This document shows, one piece after another, positions 54,790-63,597 of a stretch of 64,000 nucleotides of DNA. A program made the position numbers and the translations under genes. The notes under the pieces were generated by a model. It searched no databases. It was not told where the DNA came from and saw only the letters and a list, made by a program, of their open reading frames with translations. How positions within the stretch are numbered: position 1 is the first letter of the stretch; each line of letters begins with the position of its first letter. The stretch comes from an uncultured Acidobacteriota bacterium (GTDB lineage Bacteria > Acidobacteriota > CAIWXX01): positions 62,001 through 126,000 of the forward strand of contig CAIWXX010000024.1 of assembly GCA_903916735.1 (NCBI GenBank), written 5' to 3'.

Positions 54790-56064
54790 CTAGGGTCTTG
54801 AACCATCATCGCTGGACGACTGTGCGTCTTTGTCGAGCTCGGCGCGATCGCGGGCGATAGATGAGCTCTCCAGTGTTTCGGTGATGCGCTGCTGGAGTGT
54901 TGCCTTGTCCGGCTTCTTGCTTCCGAGGCTGCGGAGCGAGCCGATGAGGGTCGTGGTGAGATTCCGAGTGAGCGTGCGGATGGACTCGCTCGTCAATTTC
55001 TCGCCCCGCTCAAACCATATGATCGATGCATATCCCATAACCACCGTTGTTGACGATGCAATCGCGGCCGCCAGCAGCCAGCCTGGCGGCCCCCCGAGCT
55101 TGCTCAGCTCCTGGAATATCGTACGGCCAAGAAACCCCAGCCCGAATGTCACGGCCAACTCGCGCGCCCGGCCGATCGTCATCTTATAGTCATAGATGCG
55201 GGCGATGCCAAGCACCAGTGAAGACTGGACCGCCAGCAGCGGAATGACGTCCAAGATGGGAATGGGCGCAAGCGCAATGGCAGCCGACGCCGTCGCCGCT
55301 CCTGTTATGGCCGTCCACGCAAGACGCCACCGATATGAAGGGAGGGCGCGGCCCAGCGCCGCCAGCAAACCAGGCTCGGCCTTCGCAACCGCGATCAGGA
55401 GGTCGTCAAGATTCTCACCGGACTTGGCCGAGATCGGCACGATTTGCTTCCGCTGCAGCCTCAGGTTAGATGCCGTCCGGTCCAGTACCGGGTCCACTTC
55501 CTTGCGGTTGACAAGATCGATCTTGTTGAGAACCACGATGTATGGTTTGCCGATCGCGATCAATTCATCGAATAGCTCCTGCTCGGTGCGCTTCACGCCC
55601 TGGATTGCATCGAATGTGATGATGATGAAATCCGCAGCGCGGGTGGCCGCCAGCGCGTGAGCCTTTTCTTCCTCGCCGACCGCTCCGACAGCATCGGCGC
55701 CGGGCGTGTCTATGATGCGAAACAGCCCGGCGTCAGCCTCCTGGTTGATGCGTGTCGTTCCCGGAACCGGGCTCACGTCGGCACGATTTTTCTTTTCATG
55801 GACCAACTGGTTAAAGAGAGTCGATTTCCCCACATTTGCAGGGCCGACTATGGCAATCGCATGTTTCTCGGCGAACGCGATCCTGAACTGCGGCAGCGCC
55901 AGATCCATGAGAAGTCGCCAGCGGAACAGGTCGCTTGGTAGATGCCGAGTCCATGATTCCATCTCTTTCTGGACCGGCTGCGGCAGCGCGTCCCAAGCCT
56001 TTTTCAGCCGCTCTCTCGCGTCCTCCGAGAACTCTTCCAATAGGAGGTCAATCGAGAATTCCAT
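54790..56064 (-). CDS. Era-like GTPase with DUF697-type membrane domain
   Basis: A 424-residue protein. A helical leader is followed by a TRAFAC GTPase domain with G1 GPANVGKS (74-81), G3 DTPG, G4 NKID and G5 SAKSGENLDD. The second half has hydrophobic helices (AITGAATASAAIALAPIPILDVIPLL, WLLAAAIASSTTVVMGYASIIWF), as in the YcjF/DUF697 family of membrane-linked GTPases. A charged helical tail follows. The function of the family is not settled; roles in membrane stress have been proposed. It is flanked by intergenic DNA and an IS91 fragment, with no operon partners. Confidence 0.82.
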   Translation of the reverse strand: MEFSIDLLLEEFSEDARERLKKAWDALPQPVQKEMESWTRHLPSDLFRWRLLMDLALPQFRIAFAEKHAIAIVGPANVGKSTLFNQLVHEKKNRADVSPVPGTTRINQEADAGLFRIIDTPGADAVGAVGEEEKAHALAATRAADFIIITFDAIQGVKRTEQELFDELIAIGKPYIVVLNKIDLVNRKEVDPVLDRTASNLRLQRKQIVPISAKSGENLDDLLIAVAKAEPGLLAALGRALPSYRWRLAWTAITGAATASAAIALAPIPILDVIPLLAVQSSLVLGIARIYDYKMTIGRARELAVTFGLGFLGRTIFQELSKLGGPPGWLLAAAIASSTTVVMGYASIIWFERGEKLTSESIRTLTRNLTTTLIGSLRSLGSKKPDKATLQQRITETLESSSIARDRAELDKDAQSSSDDGSRP

Positions 56065-56106
56065 GCCCTTGTGTCCTTGCTGGTAATGTATGTATGAAAA
56101 GAATTC

Positions 56107-56436
56107 TTGTCAAACACCGGCACGAAGCCCAAGCAGCTACCAATCATTCCTGGTACAAGTACGGCCGATGGCGAGGGATCGTGGAGGATGTGGTGCGCAG
56201 GTACTTGGACTGCGGGAGATACTCAAGAAAGGCTTCGCGCGCAGGTGTGGGCCGAGTTCGTGCAGACCCGGGTCCTACAGCCCGTCCCTGAGAGGCACGT
56301 AGTGTTCGCGATACCGAAGATGTTCCGGAAGTTGTTCCGGCAGAAGCGCGCATTGCTCCCGACGCCGGCGTTGTGCGCGTGGGAGGCGCTGAGCGAGTAC
56401 ATGCGTGACGAGCTACCGGAGCCCGGCTATTGACAG
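56107..56436 (+). pseudogene. IS91-family transposase fragment, copy 3
   Basis: The plus-strand reading AEFVQTRVLQPVPERHVVFAIPKMFRKLFRQKRALLPTPALCAWEALSEYM matches the central part of IS91-type transposases, the same region that opens copy 1 at 39 kb. A stop follows at 56434. Upstream a shifted frame reads REGIVEDVVRRYLDCG, apparently the N-terminal start of the same protein with the zinc-binding part deleted. Confidence 0.65.
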
Positions 56437-56948
56437 CTTGCCCTGACTGCGGCTCTGATGGCTGGTATTGCGGTAATGGGGACTATGTGCATGGCGGCGC
56501 TGGTCAGGTAAGGAAGCACAGGAATTATTATTTATGGGATGGTAATTGTTTTTTCGATGGCATCGTGTTTGGGGTGAATGACAGGACGCTGCTGCCGCGG
56601 CCGCCAGGATGCATGTAACGAGTTTTGCTCTACAGATCATGAGTGCCTGCGACTACTACATGTCGATCATGGCTCGCCGAGCCAGCCAAGCGCTGCCCTG
56701 AGCCCTATCTCCGGCATCTCGCAACGCTGCGCTGTAAGGCTGTCACACGTGCGATAGGCCAACCCATCCCGATCTCCCAGTTCCTTAAAAAATTGGACCG
56801 GATGGGCGGGGCATCAAGGCGAGAGGTCGGATGAAGCCGGGGCCTGGCGACTCTGCTCACACGGCGGCGGGAGGTGATGTTGTTCATCTGCGGCCCCGGT
56901 GATATGATCGCCCTCGATTCAGCCATGTCTCGCAGGGATTCAGCGGAA
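56437..56948. other. ~510 bases without a supported gene
   Basis: Between the IS91 fragment and the solute-binding protein gene. Short open frames exist on both strands, but none has a ribosome site together with coding-like sequence. Confidence 0.35.
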
Positions 56949-58529
56949 ATGTGTCGCATGGGCACTCGTTCGCCATGGGACCGGCCGGCGACGAGCCGCA
57001 TCATGTGCCTGCTGCTGTATGCGCTGCTGATCGGAAGCTGCGGGAAGGACAACCCCGGTCGCGCCAAGAAGTCGGAGCGGACGCGGCCCCTGTCTGTGGC
57101 CATCGATTCCGAAGTCCTTACGCTCGACCCGCACCGGTACAACGAGACCATCACGCTGTCGGTCCTGGAGAATATGTTCGAATCCCTGGTGGCGCAGGAT
57201 GCGAACCTGCGAGTGGTCCCGGCGCTGGCCACAGGGTGGGAGACGCCGGACGACCTGACATGGCGGGTTCACATTCGGAGGAACGTGCGGTTCCATGATG
57301 GGACGGAGATGACGAGCGCCGATGTGAAGTTCTCGTACGACCGGGTGCTCTCGTCCCCCGATTCCGGCCTGCGAAACTTCCTCAACGCCGTGCGCTCCGT
57401 CGAGATCATCGACGCCTACACAGTCGACGTCAAGCTCAATACACCGTGCGGCGTCGTGGCCAACCTAGGGGCGATCTACATCCTGCCCGCCGACGACATG
57501 CGGACCCGCGGGGAGAACCGATTCTTCGAGTCTCCTGTCGGCACGGGGCCGTACAGATTCTCCGGGTGGAAGAAGGGGGAGCGGGTCTGGATGCACGCCT
57601 TCGACGGGTACTGGGGTGGCCCGTCCGCGTTCGAGCTGCTGGAGTTCAGGACGGAGCCTGACCGCGAGGCGCGCCGCCGGATGCTTGAGAGCGGTGAGGC
57701 CGACATTGCGCTCAACATATCAACCCCGTCCGAGCCGCCGTTGAACTACAGGACGTACAATCAGCCGGACCTGCACCTGCACTATATCGCCCTGGACGCC
57801 GTCCGCAGGAAAACCCCCTATGTCAATCTCCCGGCCAACCCGTTGACGGACACGCGTGTGCGGCGGGCCATTCTGCTCGGCATCGACACGGAGGGGCTGA
57901 TCCGGGATGTTCTTGGCCGAAGCGGGTATCGAGCGTCGCAGCTGGTGACGCCGAGCGTGTTCGGGTTCGATCCGACCATCCGGCGGCCGGAGCCCGATCC
58001 GGAGGCCGCGAGACGGCTCCTGGCCGGCGCCGGTTACCCCGGCGGCTTCGGCCTCACGCTGGATCTCCAGCCAAATCGCCGGGCGGTAGCCGAGTACATC
58101 CGGCAATCACTCGAGAAGATCGGCATACGCCTGTCGCTGAATGTCGTCTCCAAGGACGTGTTCTACGACAAACTCAACCGCCGGGACACATCGGCATACT
58201 ATTTCGCCATCTCCTGCACCAGCGGCGACTCGAGCGAGGTCTTCGAATACGGCCTGCATACGCCCGATCCGTCCAGCCGCCTCGGCATCAGGAACATCTT
58301 CCGGTACAGCAACCGCCGGATTGACGATCTGCTCCTGAGGTCGCACGCGACGAGGGACGAGCGGGAGAGGCTAGGGCTGCTGCAGCAGGCCATGCGGATC
58401 GTCATGGAGGATCTGCCGTGGATCCCCGTGTACATACCGGAGACCGTCTATGGCATCTCCAAGAGCATCTCCTTCACGCCCCGCCTCGACGACCACGTCC
58501 TCGGCTGGGACGCGAAGCCGGCCGAGTGA
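56949..58529 (+). CDS. oligopeptide/dipeptide ABC transporter substrate-binding lipoprotein
   Basis: A ~526-residue family 5 extracellular solute-binding protein (DppA/OppA-like). A lipoprotein signal (CLLLYALLIGSC) anchors it. The mature part opens with LSVAIDSEVLTLDPHRYNE and continues FESLVAQDANLRVVPALATGWETPDDLTWRVHIRRNVRFHDGTEMTSADVKFSYDRV, the classical family signature, then VGTGPYRFSGWKKGE and DLPWIPVYIPE. It should deliver peptides to a permease, but no permease or ATPase genes are adjacent. The exact start is uncertain: ATGs at 56904, 56949, 56958 and 57003 all keep the signal. Codon use appears GC-rich, like the protease at 51 kb. Confidence 0.9.
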   Translation: MCRMGTRSPWDRPATSRIMCLLLYALLIGSCGKDNPGRAKKSERTRPLSVAIDSEVLTLDPHRYNETITLSVLENMFESLVAQDANLRVVPALATGWETPDDLTWRVHIRRNVRFHDGTEMTSADVKFSYDRVLSSPDSGLRNFLNAVRSVEIIDAYTVDVKLNTPCGVVANLGAIYILPADDMRTRGENRFFESPVGTGPYRFSGWKKGERVWMHAFDGYWGGPSAFELLEFRTEPDREARRRMLESGEADIALNISTPSEPPLNYRTYNQPDLHLHYIALDAVRRKTPYVNLPANPLTDTRVRRAILLGIDTEGLIRDVLGRSGYRASQLVTPSVFGFDPTIRRPEPDPEAARRLLAGAGYPGGFGLTLDLQPNRRAVAEYIRQSLEKIGIRLSLNVVSKDVFYDKLNRRDTSAYYFAISCTSGDSSEVFEYGLHTPDPSSRLGIRNIFRYSNRRIDDLLLRSHATRDERERLGLLQQAMRIVMEDLPWIPVYIPETVYGISKSISFTPRLDDHVLGWDAKPAE

Positions 58530-58650
58530 CCCCGCGCCGCGCGCCGGAGGTGAGGCTCGGTCGAGAGATGCTCCGTCTCTCGTCCGAGAGTCAGGAGTTC
58601 GACAACATGGCTTGGAGAGCGCCTATCACGCAGCATGTGTCGGAGTGCGG

Positions 58651-58778
58651 CGCCCAGCCATCTTCCCCGTCATGACACTGACAGTTGACGATCCTGTCCC
58701 TCGTGCCTCTGAGCCGGTTCAATTACTACTCTGGTAGTATTCCTCGGACTATGCGCGACAAGCAACGTCTTGCGCTAC
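58651..58778. repeat. intergenic element copy B (with dyad)
   Basis: A copy of the element at 50811-51036 without its central insertion, in the same orientation. It lies about 120 bases after the solute-binding protein stop and about 200 bases before the HAF-repeat gene. The shared 76-base block at 58703-58778 includes the dyad and the phrase AAGCAACGTCTT. Confidence 0.65.
58724..58739. promoter_or_regulatory. TACTAC-N4-GTAGTA dyad, BlaI/MecI-like operator
   Basis: A six-base perfect inverted repeat around TCTG inside repeat copy B, about 240 bases upstream of the HAF-repeat gene start. The third copy of the motif in the window. Confidence 0.5.
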
Positions 58779-58977
58779 TCGAAGAACCTCCGCATCTCTT
58801 TATCGACTTCATCAAAACCCCCCTCCCGCCTCCGGCTCTGCGCGAATTCCCGTGGCTCTCACGCCCCCAGCGGAGAAAACGAAAGTGATCGACGCTCAGT
58901 TTACGCACCTCTTGACGGAATTTCCTCTCAGCTGTAAAGTGGCCAACAAGCGTTATCACTTCATGGAGAAAACCATT

Positions 58978-60066
58978 ATGAGAAGAAAACAATCTTGGTT
59001 CCGTCGATACCGAAACGTTTCGTTGTTCCTCATCGGCGCATTCCTGGCGTCGATTCTCGTCACTCCCGCCGCCTATGCGATGACCTGGAAGGTATTGAAC
59101 GCACCCGGCGCTGGAAAGGCCTCAGGCCAGGGAACCTGCGCAGTCGCGATCAATGGGGAAGGACAGATCGTCGGATACTACACTGATGCGAAGGGCGCAG
59201 GCCATGGGTTTCTGTATGCCGGGGGGCACTACACGAAGCTGAACGCCCCGGGCGCTGGAACGGCTCAGTATCAAGGAACCTGGCCCATGGGACTCAACAA
59301 CCTGGGTCACATCGTCGGGGGCTGCATTGACGCCAACGGCGCAGACCATGGGTTCCTCTATGCGGGAGGGAAGTACACTATGTTGAACGCACCCGGCGCT
59401 GGAACAGCTCAGTATCAAGGGACCAGGGCTGATGCCATCAATGACCAAGGGCAGATCGTGGGAGTCTACTGGGATACCGAGGGCGCAGGCCATGGGTTTG
59501 GCTATGTTGCCGGGCGCTACACAGGAATGAAGGCGCCCAGCGGTGCCGGCACTTTTCCCTTTCCCTACGCAATCAATGGCAAAGGCCAAATAGCCGGATT
59601 GTACACCGATGCAAAGAATGTCGGCCATGGATTTCTCTACTCAGCGAAGCGGTATACAATCCTGAATGCGCCCAAAGCTGGGAAAGCGCAGTATCAAGGA
59701 ACCGATGCTTTTGCGATCAACACTCAAGGCCAGATCGCCGGAGCCTATGTCGATACGAAGAACGTGGTCCATGGGTTTCTTTATTCGGCCGGAAAATACA
59801 CCGTGCTGAACGCACCCGGGGCTGGAAATACCGAGCATGCGGGAACCTGGGCCTATTCAATCAATGATCAGGGACAGGTCGTTGGAGAGAGTCTTGGCAC
59901 GAGCGGCTACCATGGATATCTCTATGCTTCAGGGAATTACACTGAGTTGATTGCTTCCTTCGCTCCATCGGGGATCTCGCCCTCTTCAATCAATGGCCTG
60001 GGCCAGATCGTCGGGAAATACTATGACTGGTCGGCTGCTATCCATGGCTTCCTTGCCACACCGTAG
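58978..60066 (+). CDS. secreted HAF-repeat protein, seven repeats
   Basis: A 362-residue exported protein. A basic n-region and VSLFLIGAFLASILVTPAAYA form the signal peptide. The rest is seven tandem repeats of about 45 residues of the form 'LNAPGAG..QGT..AINxxGQIVGxYxDxxGxxHGFLYxxGxY', the extracellular HAF motif. The repeats are highly alike at the DNA level, suggesting recent duplication. Such proteins probably form a beta-propeller or solenoid; no ligand is known. GGAG eight to nine bases before ATG 58978 decides the start over the ATG at 58963. Repeat copy B with its dyad lies upstream. Confidence 0.85.
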   Translation: MRRKQSWFRRYRNVSLFLIGAFLASILVTPAAYAMTWKVLNAPGAGKASGQGTCAVAINGEGQIVGYYTDAKGAGHGFLYAGGHYTKLNAPGAGTAQYQGTWPMGLNNLGHIVGGCIDANGADHGFLYAGGKYTMLNAPGAGTAQYQGTRADAINDQGQIVGVYWDTEGAGHGFGYVAGRYTGMKAPSGAGTFPFPYAINGKGQIAGLYTDAKNVGHGFLYSAKRYTILNAPKAGKAQYQGTDAFAINTQGQIAGAYVDTKNVVHGFLYSAGKYTVLNAPGAGNTEHAGTWAYSINDQGQVVGESLGTSGYHGYLYASGNYTELIASFAPSGISPSSINGLGQIVGKYYDWSAAIHGFLATP

Positions 60067-60419
60067 GTAGAAGACATTAGGAATGGCCCCGCGCCCCGAA
60101 GTGATTTTCCATGACTGTTCGGGATCGCGTGGCTCAATGTTCTCGCCGCAGTGCATAAGAACCTGGCTGGAGTAGAAGACCGGAACGGACAACACTACAC
60201 GGTATACTCCTACCTCGACGGCGCAGCAATGGATCGATGCTCAATTCTTCGACGCCATCCGCAACGCTTAGCCTGAGGTGAATACCGCTCGCCGCGAGTG
60301 TTTCTGATGCGAGGCGTCGCATCCGGTGGATCAGCTCTTCGGGACATACCGTGCGTGCGGCTCCTTCCCCTATCGATATTATCGGAAAGGAATGTTGGGG
60401 TGGAGGTTCATCAGGTTCA
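60067..60419. other. stretch with an unassigned coding-like minus-strand fragment
   Basis: On the minus strand from about 60420 down to 60200, one frame without a start reads PPPQHSFPIISIGEGAARTVCPEELIHRMRRL, then SETLAASGIHLRLSVADGVEELSIDPLL. It begins at the end of the RACo-like gene and looks like true protein that then degenerates. It may be the head of a broken fourth gene of the operon. I do not recognise it. Confidence 0.35.
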
Positions 60420-62081
60420 TCACCCCTTGAGCTTCTCTGGATATGTGTGAGGCAGAAAGCTGGCGGAGACGAATTCGTCCATATAGGAAGGGACTTCGGA
60501 GAGATTCATGTAGGTTATTTTTCTCAAATATGATTCGAGCTCCAGCATGAAATCTTTGGAGAGAAGCGCGAGGGCGGCGCCTTCGAGCGAGCCGTTGTCG
60601 ACGTAGACGTATTTTTCCGGCGGCAAGTCGGGCAGCAGGCCGATGCCGGCGGCGGCAGGTAGATTAAGAAACCTGCCGAAATTTCCGGAGACAACGAGTC
60701 GACTGATATCGCCGGCGCCGATTCCAAGCGAGTCCAACAGAGTGCGGATACCGGAAAAAATCGCTGCTTTTGCGCGAATGAGTCCCGCGAGATCCCGTTC
60801 CCACAGAGCGATTTTCTTTTTTTGCGAGAGTCGCAGAGCTCGACCGTGCTTGTCGTCAAGCCTGTACGGGTCGGGAAGCTTGTCAGTGAAATGGCCGATG
60901 CGATCGATCCAGCCGGCTCGGAAAAGCGCGTCGGCAAGGGAGATCAATCCTGAACCGCAGATCCCACGAGCGGCTCCGCCGCTGATGATAGACAACTCCA
61001 GCGTACCCTTTTCCATATCGATCACAGCGCCGTCAATGGCTCCTTGGTCGGCTCGCATTCCGCACCGTATTCCGCTTCCTTCGAATGCCGGCCCGGCACT
61101 GCACGCGCACGCCATTGCGAAGTCAGCTCCACCCACTGCAATTTCTCCATTCGTGCCCAGATCCACATACAGCGAAATCCCATCACTTTGGCGTGGCAGG
61201 CCAATTCTCAAAATGCCGGAAACGATATCGCCACCCACCCAGCCGCCGATCGCAGGGATCGTATGAACCATTACGCCGCCGCGCCCGGGCCATCCGAGAG
61301 ACGATGCATCGACCGGCTCGAACGCAAGCGCGGCCGGCTCAGACGGAACTCGGCGGATGCCGGAAGGATCGATTCCGAGAAGAAGGTGGATCATCGTGAG
61401 ATTTCCGGCGACTACATAGGCTCGTATCAGGTCGGCGTCGTCGGTTGCCTGCGTCGTTGTCTCAAGAATCATCGCTGAAATTGCACGCCGTATGAGTTCG
61501 GCCAGATCATCGAGCCGCCCCTTTTCAGCCGCGATGATTCGCGAGATGACGTCGGCGCCCCAAGAGATCTGCGGATTGTATGCGCTCGCCTCTCCAACAA
61601 TGACTCCATCCACGAGCCTGATCAGGAGAAGACGAACCGTGGTCGTGCCGATATCGACGGCGACCCCAAGATCTTCTGAGCTATTGATGTGTGCCGGCGG
61701 ATCGAGCTTCAGCGGCCAGGGCGCCCACGCTTCCAGCGGCGCCATCCCAATGGACTGATCGCATGAAATCAGCTTCGGAAGTTCCGATTCCACAAGAGCA
61801 TGCACGGTTAGCGGTCCGCGCACTGTTGTCTGGCAGGCCAGAATTTCCGAGAGTCCCTCCTTGCGATGAATAACTCGATACTCAGGAACATCGCCTTCCA
61901 GAACCAGAGCGAGGCATTTGCCGCAAGCCCCTCGCCCGCCGCATTCAGCCGGCAGCGGCTCTGATGCAAGTCGCGCGGCCTCCAGGATTGATGTCCCTTC
62001 CGTCACGACGATCGATCGCCCCGATGGCGAGAAGATGATGCGATGCTTTTGAGCAGTCAAGACCGTATGCTTAGATATCAT
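60420..62081 (-). CDS. RACo-like corrinoid activation protein (2Fe-2S + ASKHA ATPase)
   Basis: A 553-residue ATP-dependent reductive activator, expected to reduce the cobalt of the corrinoid iron-sulphur protein back to Co(I). The N-terminal 2Fe-2S ferredoxin domain has Cys47, Cys53 and Cys56 in ECGGRGACGKC, and Cys83. A linker leads to the DUF4445/ASKHA domain with AVDIGTTTVRLLL, VDLGTNGEIAVGG and SGNFGRFLN. Length and order fit the RACo/RamA-type activators. The frame is open to 62165; I choose ATG 62081 by alignment with the family start, although no strong ribosome site is seen. It is the third gene after acsD and acsC on the same strand. Confidence 0.88.
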   Translation of the reverse strand: MISKHTVLTAQKHRIIFSPSGRSIVVTEGTSILEAARLASEPLPAECGGRGACGKCLALVLEGDVPEYRVIHRKEGLSEILACQTTVRGPLTVHALVESELPKLISCDQSIGMAPLEAWAPWPLKLDPPAHINSSEDLGVAVDIGTTTVRLLLIRLVDGVIVGEASAYNPQISWGADVISRIIAAEKGRLDDLAELIRRAISAMILETTTQATDDADLIRAYVVAGNLTMIHLLLGIDPSGIRRVPSEPAALAFEPVDASSLGWPGRGGVMVHTIPAIGGWVGGDIVSGILRIGLPRQSDGISLYVDLGTNGEIAVGGADFAMACACSAGPAFEGSGIRCGMRADQGAIDGAVIDMEKGTLELSIISGGAARGICGSGLISLADALFRAGWIDRIGHFTDKLPDPYRLDDKHGRALRLSQKKKIALWERDLAGLIRAKAAIFSGIRTLLDSLGIGAGDISRLVVSGNFGRFLNLPAAAGIGLLPDLPPEKYVYVDNGSLEGAALALLSKDFMLELESYLRKITYMNLSEVPSYMDEFVSASFLPHTYPEKLKG

Positions 62082-62247
62082 ACAAAATAAAAAATAGATT
62101 CCGCAAAGAACGGGATGCTGACACTCCTGATGAGACGACGAAACATTTTCGGCACAGCTCGCCACAGCCTCGCCTTCCCTGTGGTGTACCGGAAGTCTGT
62201 CGTTTCATATGGCAAGGACACGGTATCGCCGAGCCAAATGCAAATCG

Positions 62248-63594
62248 CTAGCCGTTCATCATCGGTTGCCACACATCGCGGAAAAACGCATTGAGGTCCG
62301 AGGCTTCCTGCGGTCCTGTCAAGACCCTCCAGCCGTCTCCCAGAGCATCTTCCAATTCACCGGAGATCACCGACACATATCCGGGAATGATGACAGTTTT
62401 ATGTTTGACATGCTCGGTCGCTCCCAACCGGCGCAATTCCTTCGCGACCTTTTCTCCACTGAATTTGCCTGCGGACCACGCCGTCAGGACGCTCATCCCC
62501 TCCGCATCGACAACAGCCAAGCGGCTCGGAACGCCCGTGCCATCCAATTCCGTCGAAACAATAAAATACGTCAGCGAGAAATTAGTCGTCACGAGCAGCG
62601 GCGCGTTCTCATCGGGCTCGCCAATCGAGTGAACGGATGGATCGATCTGAAGAGGCTTTTGTGGGTCAGTATAGATGTTCTGCCGGAGAGTCCAGTATGG
62701 AAGCCATGCTTCGCCTGCGGCGTTTTCCATCGCAACAAGTGACGCGAACTTGGTGATGCCAATGACGACCTTGTCAAATTCGCCTGCAGCGACTCTCAGG
62801 AAAATGGGGTAGCCGAGCCCAGGATGAATCCGATCGAGCGCGCCGCGCCGAAGGCGAGAAAGATTCTGGTGCAGTTCTCTCGCATCCTTCGCAGGCGGTT
62901 CTAGAAGCATATCAGTGACACCATGTTTCGCCGCATCGACAGCGGTCGCCGCCACATCATCCAAGTCCTTCCCTGTGATGACCAGCGGCAGTTTGAATTC
63001 AGCGGCGAGCGCCACGAAGGGAGACTGATCAACCCCTGGCGACGGTACGATGAGAGGCCGCTGATCCTTGATCTTCTCGACAGCCGATCGAACGCCATCG
63101 ATTGTGGACGCCATGAGTGCCACAGGCATTCCACGACGGCTTATGGCTTCGGCGAGTCGTGCATATCGTTCACGCGAGCCGGCTGGTTCGATCATTGCAA
63201 TGCCATCGACCCTGAAAAGCTCACCGGCACGTTCGATTCCTATTGTCGCCCAGTCATCCAGATGCTTCTCGATCTCTCCATCACTCAGCCTGTTCGGATC
63301 GATCATGCGGAACAACCCCGTTGGCCGCACGAATGTTTTATCGTGCCTGAAATAAACCGTCTCTTCACCGACGGTGATCGCTCTTTCGCCCTTTCCGATC
63401 GTGACCCCGCGGATCGGAGGCGCCGAGGCCGCTCCAAGTGTGGCCTTGATGTCTTCCGATGCAGTCGGGCATTTATCGAGTGAGACCTGTCCGGCAGCCA
63501 GCTTCATCGCGAATGCAAGGCATGTCGTATAGCCGCAATCGCGGCAGTTGGTGCCGGGTAGGAGTTTGAATATCTGTAATCCGGTGAGTGCCAT
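62248..63594 (-). CDS. acsC: corrinoid iron-sulphur protein large subunit (AcsC/CdhE)
   Basis: A 448-residue gamma subunit of the acetyl-CoA synthase/decarbonylase system, which carries the methyl group on cobalamin to acetyl-CoA synthase. The N-terminal 4Fe-4S domain has four cysteines (Cys17, 20, 25, 42) in LLPGTNCRDCGYTTCLAFAMKLAAG and DKCP. A TIM barrel follows (GVDQSPFVALAAEFKLPLVI), and a C-terminal B12-binding domain carries LLVTTNFSLTYFIVS and GYVSVISGELE. Length and domain order are typical. It starts three bases after the acsD stop, so the genes are surely co-transcribed. Confidence 0.95.
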   Translation of the reverse strand: MALTGLQIFKLLPGTNCRDCGYTTCLAFAMKLAAGQVSLDKCPTASEDIKATLGAASAPPIRGVTIGKGERAITVGEETVYFRHDKTFVRPTGLFRMIDPNRLSDGEIEKHLDDWATIGIERAGELFRVDGIAMIEPAGSRERYARLAEAISRRGMPVALMASTIDGVRSAVEKIKDQRPLIVPSPGVDQSPFVALAAEFKLPLVITGKDLDDVAATAVDAAKHGVTDMLLEPPAKDARELHQNLSRLRRGALDRIHPGLGYPIFLRVAAGEFDKVVIGITKFASLVAMENAAGEAWLPYWTLRQNIYTDPQKPLQIDPSVHSIGEPDENAPLLVTTNFSLTYFIVSTELDGTGVPSRLAVVDAEGMSVLTAWSAGKFSGEKVAKELRRLGATEHVKHKTVIIPGYVSVISGELEDALGDGWRVLTGPQEASDLNAFFRDVWQPMMNG

Positions 63595-63597
63595 ATA

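Noticed and set aside
62100-62200. A minus-strand phrase AVPKMFRRLIR resembling the IS91 transposase phrase FAIPKMFRKLFR at 56.3 kb.
   Set aside because: Only about eleven residues match and the flanks do not continue, so I do not call a fourth IS91 fragment.
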